A DNA stretch of 32,217 bases from Deltaproteobacteria bacterium (GTDB lineage Bacteria; Desulfobacterota; Binatia; Bin18). A program made the position numbers and the translations under genes. The notes below the pieces were generated by a model. That model worked only from the letters and a program-made list of their open reading frames with translations, was not told the origin of the DNA and did no database searches. The stretch's first letter is position 1. Every line of letters starts with the position of its first letter. Location of the stretch: NCBI GenBank assembly GCA_009692435.1, contig SHZE01000014.1, forward strand, positions 1 to 32,217, written 5' to 3'. Positions 1 to 6,781 of the stretch are shown in pieces.

Positions 1-88
1 CGTCTTGCGCCTCACGACCACTGGCATTTCGGATCGGGTCATGGAGATTGCATGCGGCTTGCACAATCTCCGCGTCAGTTGTCGTCAC
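1..88 (-). CDS. Possible 5' end of a CDS running off the left edge (N-term read as [V/M]TTTDAEIVQAACNLHDPIRNASGREAQD...)
   Basis: Open minus-strand frame to the window edge, GTG at 86-88 preceded by a GGGGAG-like SD; no recognised family. Confidence 0.25.
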   Translation of the reverse strand, partial: MTTTDAEIVQAACNLHDPIRNASGREAQD

Positions 89-145
89 CCGCTCCCCACT
101 TTCGATTTGTTCAGCTTGCTTAGCCCTGCTTAAACCCGATAATGT

Positions 146-1135
146 CTACAGATTCTGAATGGGAAACGGAATCTGAATCTTCTCGCGTTTGAACTGATAC
201 CAGATACGTTTCAAGACGTTCGACTGAATGGTTTCATAGTCCCCAAAGTCGGAGACCCAGAACCGCAGCATGTACTGGATGGAAGAATCTTGGTACGCGT
301 GCAACCGTACTTCCGCCGGGGGCTCGTGGCACACGCCAGTGGTATCGTATGCACAGCGGAGCAAGACGGTATCGATCCGCGAAGGCGGGTGTCGGTAATC
401 GACACCCACCGCTACCTCGCACGCGTGAAACGGTGTGGGGACCGAAAAATTATGGATTTCCATTTTCGCCACGAGACTGTGGGGGAAGGAGACCAGGTCG
501 CCTTCCCTAGTGCGGAGAGTGGCGGAACGCCAATCCGCTCGCTCCACCACGCCTTCGCAAGTCCCGATTTTCACCCACTGACCCGTGATGTACGGGCGTG
601 ACAATTGCATACCAATGCCGGCGAAGAAATTCCCCAACGTTTCTTGCAGCGCGAGACCAAGAATCAGAGAGACAATGGCGGAACTGGTCGCGAGCGCGGC
701 GACATCCCGCCACGCCAATACCTGGGGGAGCAGAAAGAGGAACAACGCGGTGTAGACAATCCCGCGGGCGACGGCGCGCAGAATATCTGGCACGATCGTG
801 CTGTAACGCACGGCTAACACATAATCGAAGATAAACGCACTGCACGATTCAACCACGAAGAGCACAAGGACGGTGGACAACGCATACTCGGTGAACTGCG
901 TGAACGTTGCCAACATTGACGAGGGCCCCAGCAGCGGAGGCAGGACCTGTCGCACGATCCACAACAGCGTGAGGAGTGGTACCAGGACATACGCGCTCAG
1001 CCGTGTCCGTTTGGTCAACGCGCGGACCAACGGGGATTGCCATGTGATGACGCGAAAAATCAGCCGATAGACGAAACTCAGCCCAACAAAGAGGCCGATC
1101 GCCTCTACCCCTGTCATCATCTCTTCAGACCACAC
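146..1135 (-). CDS. MscS-family mechanosensitive ion channel
   Basis: N-terminal TM segments followed by an MscS core (LGLALQETLGNFFAGIGMQLSRPYITGQWVKIG...GVVERADWRSATLRTREGDLVSFPHS); start may be internal (MMTGVEA). Confidence 0.85.
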   Translation of the reverse strand: MWSEEMMTGVEAIGLFVGLSFVYRLIFRVITWQSPLVRALTKRTRLSAYVLVPLLTLLWIVRQVLPPLLGPSSMLATFTQFTEYALSTVLVLFVVESCSAFIFDYVLAVRYSTIVPDILRAVARGIVYTALFLFLLPQVLAWRDVAALATSSAIVSLILGLALQETLGNFFAGIGMQLSRPYITGQWVKIGTCEGVVERADWRSATLRTREGDLVSFPHSLVAKMEIHNFSVPTPFHACEVAVGVDYRHPPSRIDTVLLRCAYDTTGVCHEPPAEVRLHAYQDSSIQYMLRFWVSDFGDYETIQSNVLKRIWYQFKREKIQIPFPIQNL

Positions 1136-1254
1136 GATCTCTCTCCTTTGACGTCTACATCACTTGCGGTTCTCGACAACCTGTTGTTATTTACTATCAT
1201 TCGTTATGATAACGGTCTCGGTCGACCTGTGGCGATTTGGTTGCGAGGAACAGC

Positions 1255-2157
1255 ATGGAAACACCAAAGACTCAGCTTGCGACACTGTTCGCGGACATTA
1301 GTGGTAGCACACGGCTTTATGAAACATTAGGGGATGCGGTGGCACGACGCTACGTGTCCGAATGTCTCCAGCTCCTGATGGACGTGACCGGTCAGCATGG
1401 AGGCAACGTCGTCAAAACAATTGGCGATGAAGTGATGGTAACATTGCCTGACGCCGATAGCGGCGGACGAGCCGCCTCCGCCATGCAAGAGGCCATCACG
1501 GCACGCGCGGTGATGGAGAGAGTGCCACTCGCCATCCGCATTGGTTTTCACTACGGCCCGGTTATCGCCGAAGGGGGCGATGTCTATGGGGATGCCGTCA
1601 ATGTGGCTTCCCGCATCGCTGGGCTCGCCAAGGGTAGTCAGATTCTCACCAGCCGACAAACAGTGGAGGCGATGGCCCCCGCGCTTCAGGCAAAGACGCG
1701 CATGATCGACCAGGCTTCCGTGAAGGGCAAACAAGAAAGTATCGACATTTATGAAGTGATCTGGCGAGAAGACGATCTGACGCAGATGGAGGCGGTCGTG
1801 CGGCCTCATCCCGTGACAGAGACACGATTGTCGCTCTCATACCTCGACACGGAAATTGAAATGGGTCCTGGGCGCCTCAGCGCGGTGCTGGGGCGCGGGC
1901 AAGGCAACGATCTCGTCATCGCGGACGAGTTTGCTTCCCGTCAACACGCGCGAGTCGAGAGCCGCCGGGGCAAATTCGTCCTTACCGACCAAAGTACGAA
2001 CGGAACATTTGTGCTCACGCACGAGGGGAAGCATGTCCGTCTCCACCGTGAGGAGTTGCTCCTCCAAGAAACCGGGATGATCAGTCTCGGCCGTGTGGTA
2101 GACTCCCAAGCCCCCACGGTCATTCGCTTTCGGTTGTTCACGGGGACGGCACGGTGA
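1255..2157 (+). CDS. Class III adenylate/guanylate cyclase domain with C-terminal FHA domain
   Basis: Cyclase motifs LFADISGSTRLYE and GGNVVKTIGDEVMVTLPDA; FHA motifs LGRGQGNDLVI...SRQHARVE...DQSTNGTFV; ATG 1255 preceded by GCGAGGA SD (ORF track extends to TTG 1237). Confidence 0.9.
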   Translation: METPKTQLATLFADISGSTRLYETLGDAVARRYVSECLQLLMDVTGQHGGNVVKTIGDEVMVTLPDADSGGRAASAMQEAITARAVMERVPLAIRIGFHYGPVIAEGGDVYGDAVNVASRIAGLAKGSQILTSRQTVEAMAPALQAKTRMIDQASVKGKQESIDIYEVIWREDDLTQMEAVVRPHPVTETRLSLSYLDTEIEMGPGRLSAVLGRGQGNDLVIADEFASRQHARVESRRGKFVLTDQSTNGTFVLTHEGKHVRLHREELLLQETGMISLGRVVDSQAPTVIRFRLFTGTAR

Positions 2158-2198
2158 ACAGCACTATGCCGCCGAGGGCGCGGTAGAAAAGAGCGCCG

Positions 2199-3137
2199 AT
2201 GGAAAAACCACCACCATCGTCCGCTCACGATCAACCGCTCGATTTCTTCGCGACCGCTTTAACTATTCTGCTCTGCGCGATTTGGGGTGGGGCATTCATT
2301 GGGATTAAGATCAGCACCATCGACATGCCGCCCTTGGGTTCGGGCGCGGCGCGGTTTGCGCTGACGAGTGTCGTGCTGTTGGCGTGGGCACGCTATCATC
2401 GCGTACCGTTACGCTGTCGCCAAGCTGACATCGGCACCCTCGCGGTGACAGTCGTCCTCTTCTTTTACATTAACATTACCGCGTATGTGGGCACGTCCTG
2501 GACGACGGCGGGACGGGCGACCGTCTTCTTCTATACACAGCCGATCTTTCTGGCGTTATTGGCCCCCTATTTTCTGCCAGGGGATCGTCTCACGCCGCGT
2601 AAACTCTATGGGCTCGGCCTTGCGCTGATCGGCATTGTGGCGTTGTTTTTCACTAAACTCAGTGGACAAGCGACATCAACTCTCGCCGGTGATCTCTTTG
2701 TCTTAAGCGGTGCGCTCGGCAGCTCGTTCTCCGGGATTGCCACCAAACACACCGCTGGTCGCATTCATCCGGTCGCGTTGATCTGTTGGCAGTCGTGGAT
2801 TTCCTGGCCGCTGTTAGGGCTGATGTCGTGGTGGTTAGAGGCGGGGCGACCATTCCTCTTTACCAATCGCGCTATTCTAGCGATTCTCTATCTGGGAGTG
2901 ATTTCCGCCGCGTTTGGTTTCGTTGCGTTTGCTTGGTTACTGCAACGCAACTCCGCCACGCGAGTCACAGCCTTGACGTTTCTCGCGCCGGTGTTTGGCG
3001 TCTCCTACAGTTGGTTCTTTTTCGGGGAGACCTTCGCGCCGTTGCAATTGCTGGGCGTGTTAGGGGTATGCGTCGGAGTGTATGTCGTGAATAGTCATGG
3101 CAGGAAACGGGAGAAAGCTATGGGCGCTGGGAGTTAG
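2199..3137 (+). CDS. DMT superfamily (EamA-like) transporter
   Basis: Multiple TM segments, AIWGGAFIGIKIS N-terminal motif, two-repeat EamA architecture. Confidence 0.88.
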   Translation: MEKPPPSSAHDQPLDFFATALTILLCAIWGGAFIGIKISTIDMPPLGSGAARFALTSVVLLAWARYHRVPLRCRQADIGTLAVTVVLFFYINITAYVGTSWTTAGRATVFFYTQPIFLALLAPYFLPGDRLTPRKLYGLGLALIGIVALFFTKLSGQATSTLAGDLFVLSGALGSSFSGIATKHTAGRIHPVALICWQSWISWPLLGLMSWWLEAGRPFLFTNRAILAILYLGVISAAFGFVAFAWLLQRNSATRVTALTFLAPVFGVSYSWFFFGETFAPLQLLGVLGVCVGVYVVNSHGRKREKAMGAGS

Positions 3138-3156
3138 GCGTTGGGATTTCGGATTT
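3122..3156. repeat. Heptamer-period array (5 units: GGGCGCT GGGAGTT AGGCGTT GGGATTT CGGATTT)
   Basis: Direct inspection; includes the TAG stop of the DMT transporter at 3135-3137. Confidence 0.7.
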
Positions 3157-3199
3157 CGATCAAGGCAGTAGCAGTCTTCTTCCAAATCCCAAATCCCAA
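3141..3199. terminator. Imperfect inverted repeat between convergent genes, possible bidirectional terminator
   Basis: TTGGGATTTCGGATTTCGA (3141-3159) pairs with TCCAAATCCCAAATCCCAA (3181-3199), 17 of 19 positions; located between + transporter stop and - amidohydrolase stop. Confidence 0.5.
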
Positions 3200-3216
3200 T
3201 GTCCATAATCCAAGTC
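3182..3216. repeat. Heptamer-period array (CCAAATC CCAAATC CCAATGT CCATAAT CCAAGTC)
   Basis: Direct inspection, 5 units of 7 bp. Confidence 0.75.
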
Positions 3217-3222
3217 CTGCCT

Positions 3223-4515
3223 TCATCCTCCGACTTTCAGTACCAGCTTGATCCCAAACTGCTCAGCCGCATTACCGCCAAGCATTCGCGCGATGGTGGG
3301 TTCATCGACTTGCGCGTGCGTCAGTTGCTGAATGGCGTCCCACGCACTGGTCGTATCCTGATGCGGATAGCGGGACCCCCAAACGATCTTTTCCGCGAAT
3401 TGATGGGGGAGTTTCTGGATCAAGCGCTCCTCGGCATCGAACCCCAGCATCACGTGCCCTTCTTCCCACATTTCCTCGACATCGGTGCGCACGGGATAAT
3501 AGTGCAACAATGGCACAACGCGTGACGAGGCTTCCATCTTTTCTAGCACTTCTTCCATCCACGAAGCTTTGCCATGGGCAACGACCACTTTCATACGGGG
3601 ATAGCGTTGCATCACCGTGAAGCCAATCAAGGTCGAGGCCACGAACATGTGATTGTCCAGCCAAGGGGCCAAAATGGGCGCGATTGGATGACCCAACGGC
3701 GGTGAGGAAAAGAAGGAGATATTGGGGCCGTTCCCACCACCGGCACCCGGCCCACCCCCAGGCTCGCTGATGAACGTGCGGTGATGCAACCGGTTCTTGA
3801 TCTTCTCAATGAAGGGTCCGTGTGAAGTCCATTCGGGATTCCATAAGCCTGCTGTGGGATGCACGACCGCTGGCACGCCGAGGTGCTCCAGCTCCGCCCA
3901 CAAAGGATCGTAATAAGGATGGGTGAAGTAATGCCCTTCAATAAACATCGGGCGAATAAACGCCCCGCGAAAACACGGAATCGTCGCGATCCGTCGTAAC
4001 TCGGCGACGGTGTAGTCCATGTTCTGCAACGGAATCATCGCCGCCGCGAAGAGCCGCTCCGGTGCGGCCTGACAAAAATCGGCAATCCAGCCATTGTAGG
4101 CCCGCGCCAACGCGTAGGCCACGTCCGGGTCCTCAATCAGATGAAACCCTTCGGCGAACCAAGTGGGATACAGAAAGGCTTGATCCACACCCATCGCATC
4201 CATGTCACGTAGTCGCGCGTGGGGATTCGACGCCCCTTCATTCGCCGCGTGCCGACGATCCGGATCAAGGTCGCCAACCTGCTCCCAGGTCATGCCCGGC
4301 TTCCAGATCGCATGACGGGGGATATTACAGTTCATCGTGTCGCGAAACATCTTGCCGTTGACCTTGAGGTAGGAGTTGAACTCTCCATCTTCGCGCCACA
4401 ATGCGGATTTGCCAAGCGTTCGGTATTCCGGTTCCAGGTATTGCTCCCAGACCGCCTTGGGCTCCACGACATGGGAGTCCGCGTCGAACACCGCGAAATT
4501 CTTGCTCGTGCTCAT
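3223..4515 (-). CDS. Amidohydrolase_2 family (PF04909-type) metal-dependent hydrolase/decarboxylase
   Basis: FDADSHVVEP, RDMDAMGVDQAFLYPTW, VVHPTAG, VVVAHGKASWMEE, WGSRYPHQD; ATG at 4513-4515 overlaps upstream stop as ATGA. Confidence 0.85.
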   Translation of the reverse strand: MSTSKNFAVFDADSHVVEPKAVWEQYLEPEYRTLGKSALWREDGEFNSYLKVNGKMFRDTMNCNIPRHAIWKPGMTWEQVGDLDPDRRHAANEGASNPHARLRDMDAMGVDQAFLYPTWFAEGFHLIEDPDVAYALARAYNGWIADFCQAAPERLFAAAMIPLQNMDYTVAELRRIATIPCFRGAFIRPMFIEGHYFTHPYYDPLWAELEHLGVPAVVHPTAGLWNPEWTSHGPFIEKIKNRLHHRTFISEPGGGPGAGGGNGPNISFFSSPPLGHPIAPILAPWLDNHMFVASTLIGFTVMQRYPRMKVVVAHGKASWMEEVLEKMEASSRVVPLLHYYPVRTDVEEMWEEGHVMLGFDAEERLIQKLPHQFAEKIVWGSRYPHQDTTSAWDAIQQLTHAQVDEPTIARMLGGNAAEQFGIKLVLKVGG

Positions 4516-6008
4516 GCGCGCGCTCCTTCCCGAGCGTGGCCACTCGTAGCGTGGCCGCTTGTTGCGTCGCCGCTCGCGGCGTGACCATTGGCGCGACCAT
4601 TCACGCGAACGCTCTCTCCGACACGACGGACGATCCCGGCTTCGGGCTCCAGCGAGCGTTGCACTTCTTCCGCGGTAGGCCACCAGTCGGGCCGTTCTAT
4701 GCTCGTGACGCGCTCGCGGATAAAAGTTTTCGGCGCGTCGATCTTATACATTTTGCGCGCGTTCTCGCCCAGGAATTTGTTCTGATACGATTCCGGCAAT
4801 CCACACTTGCGCATCATCTCGATCGCGCGCCACGCATCGTCGCCGTCGTGATGATAGACATCGGAGGACCACGCTAAGATGTTACCGTAGAACTCTGGCA
4901 ACCGTGATGGCGGCGCTTCGTCGCCTTCGAAGCCGGTAACGCAATGCTCGAAGAAGGTCTCGCTCGGTAACCGTTTCAGGCGCGGCATCTGGCGCTCGTT
5001 GCGGTAGAGCTTGTACATCTTGTCGCATTCATCCAACAAAAAACTCAGCCACGTGGACGACGCCTCGAAGACGGCCGCGCGAATCTTGGGGTGCTTATCA
5101 AAGAAGCCCGACATCAACGTCAGTGTCACCCACAGTGCGGCTTCGGCCTGAAAATTCTGCACATTGGTAAGAAAGAAGTGTGGCAGACCCGAACTGTAGA
5201 CGGTGCGAGAGATTAGTTCCGCGCCGGAATACTGTTCGGTATACCCAGGCGGTTTGAGTGACCCTCCAGCGGGGAAGGGGTGCATGCCGTAGACGACCCC
5301 GGTTTCTTCCATCGCATGCCACAGCCGCTCATATTTGGGCTGGATCGGATAATTGCCCATCGCATCAATTGGGCGTACAAGCCCCACACGACAACCCTTG
5401 GCGGCCACGCGGTAAAGTTCTTGCGTGGCGAACCCCGGGTCTTGCATGGGCAACATGGCCGCGAAGAAAAGCCGATTGGGGTCCGCCTGGCAGTAGTCAT
5501 ACGCCCACTCGTTGTAGGCTTTGCACATGGCCTTCGCGCCGACGGCATTCTGGAGCCACGGGTAGGTGTCAATGTCAGTGGGAATAATCATCACCTGGTC
5601 GATACCTTGCACATCCATATCGCGCAGCCGCGCGGTCGGTTCGTAGGAACCCTTATGGTCGATATAGTTCGCTTGCTCTTTGGTGAGCGCAGTCGCGGGA
5701 TTGAGGTTACGGACATTGAGGGCACGTTGGATGTCATGCTTGAGGCCCGGTCCCGCTGACGTGAGGATATTCACAAAGCCCGCCGTGCCACCGATCCGTT
5801 GCGAGCCGATACCCGCGCCCGCGTGACCATTGACGATCAACTGCTTGGTCTCCGCGTCAAACCACATCGTGGTCTTCAGAGCCTCCAGTTCATCTTTCGT
5901 GAGCCAGTCCTTCGCGCGCTCCCATATCCACGCGGGCTCGGTGACGTGGGCATCGCAATCGAAAGTGGGGAAATCTTTCGTCATTGGAGCAAACTGTTGT
6001 ACGGGCAT
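4512..6008 (-). CDS. Amidohydrolase_2 family metal-dependent hydrolase/decarboxylase
   Basis: FDCDAHVTEPAWIWE, RDMDVQGIDQVMIIPTD, GMHPFPAG, WSSDVYHHDGDDAW; ATG at 6006-6008 with strong SD TAAGGAGGAACTCC. Confidence 0.87.
   Translation of the reverse strand: MPVQQFAPMTKDFPTFDCDAHVTEPAWIWERAKDWLTKDELEALKTTMWFDAETKQLIVNGHAGAGIGSQRIGGTAGFVNILTSAGPGLKHDIQRALNVRNLNPATALTKEQANYIDHKGSYEPTARLRDMDVQGIDQVMIIPTDIDTYPWLQNAVGAKAMCKAYNEWAYDYCQADPNRLFFAAMLPMQDPGFATQELYRVAAKGCRVGLVRPIDAMGNYPIQPKYERLWHAMEETGVVYGMHPFPAGGSLKPPGYTEQYSGAELISRTVYSSGLPHFFLTNVQNFQAEAALWVTLTLMSGFFDKHPKIRAAVFEASSTWLSFLLDECDKMYKLYRNERQMPRLKRLPSETFFEHCVTGFEGDEAPPSRLPEFYGNILAWSSDVYHHDGDDAWRAIEMMRKCGLPESYQNKFLGENARKMYKIDAPKTFIRERVTSIERPDWWPTAEEVQRSLEPEAGIVRRVGESVRVNGRANGHAASGDATSGHATSGHAREGARA
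4534..4593. repeat. 15-bp tandem repeat in the 3' end of the upstream amidohydrolase (ATSGH-type pentapeptide units)
   Basis: GCGTGGCCACTCGTA / GCGTGGCCGCTTGTT / GCGTCGCCGCTCGCG / GCGTGACCATTGGCG on + strand; protein tail HAASGDATSGHATSGHAREGARA. Confidence 0.75.
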
Positions 6009-6082
6009 GGAGTTCCTCCTTAGGGTGGGCAGGATGAGACGTAGTGTAGGAGACGAGCGGTAGGAGTACAAGGCGGCAAAAA

Positions 6083-6131
<49 letters not shown>

Positions 6132-6215
6132 AATGGAAAATCCGCTTCGTGCACTATCAACTCTCCCGATTCCCTGTCTCCTTTTTCACCCCGACCTTGA
6201 TGAATTTGCGCATCG

Positions 6216-6242
6216 GCATGGTGCGCGGAGCACCCGCCATGC
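6216..6242. repeat. REP-like palindrome GCATGGTGCGCGGAGCACCCGCCATGC
   Basis: GCATGG/CCATGC outer arms and GGTGC/GCACC inner arms, 25 bp downstream of the rfaE2 stop; no T-tract. Confidence 0.4.
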
Positions 6243-6266
6243 TGCTCTCGATTTTGCCATGTCTTC

Positions 6267-6755
6267 TCAATGTTTCGTATATATCGTCACGATCCGCTCA
6301 ATAATATCAGTCGTGGAAAAACCTGATTGATAGGGAATCAACACGACCTGCCCACCATACGCTTCGACCACGTCTCGCCCCACGACGGCGTCCGCACCCC
6401 AGTCGCCGCCTTTCACCAGCACGTCAGGTAACAACAGGCGAATCACTTCAAGCGGCGTATCTTCCGCGAAAATCGTCACGTAATCAACCACGGCTAAGGC
6501 CGACAACATCACTGCCCGTTCCTCTTGATTGAGGATCGGCCGCCGCTCGCCTTTCAACCGTTTGACCGAGGCATCACTGTTGATCGCCACCACCAGCACC
6601 TCACCGAGCGCTTTCGCTTGAGCCAGGGTGTACAGATGCCCTGGATGCAGGAGATCGAAGCATCCGTTAGTGAAGACGATCCGTTTTCCCTCGCGGCGTA
6701 ATGACGCGAGGTGTTCCGCCAAGAGAGCGGCTGGGACAATCTGGGTTGATTTCAT
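6267..6755 (-). CDS. rfaE2: D-glycero-beta-D-manno-heptose 1-phosphate adenylyltransferase (stand-alone HldE C-terminal domain)
   Basis: [17 protein letters not shown] nucleotidyltransferase motif, [32 protein letters not shown]. Confidence 0.92.
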   Translation of the reverse strand: MKSTQIVPAALLAEHLASLRREGKRIVFTNGCFDLLHPGHLYTLAQAKALGEVLVVAINSDASVKRLKGERRPILNQEERAVMLSALAVVDYVTIFAEDTPLEVIRLLLPDVLVKGGDWGADAVVGRDVVEAYGGQVVLIPYQSGFSTTDIIERIVTIYTKH

Positions 6756-6781
6756 CTCAGCCCTGAGATTCCAGAGAGTGA

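Noticed and set aside
150-181. Possible terminator hairpin at the mscS 3' end (AGATTC...GAATCT)
   Set aside because: Only six well-paired bases with internal mismatches, inside coding sequence and without a T-tract.
4516-4683. N-terminal extension MAYRGRSATLAGARS... of the downstream amidohydrolase in the ORF track
   Set aside because: Arg-rich out-of-frame reading of the upstream gene's repeat tail; real start is ATG 4515 at the ATGA overlap.
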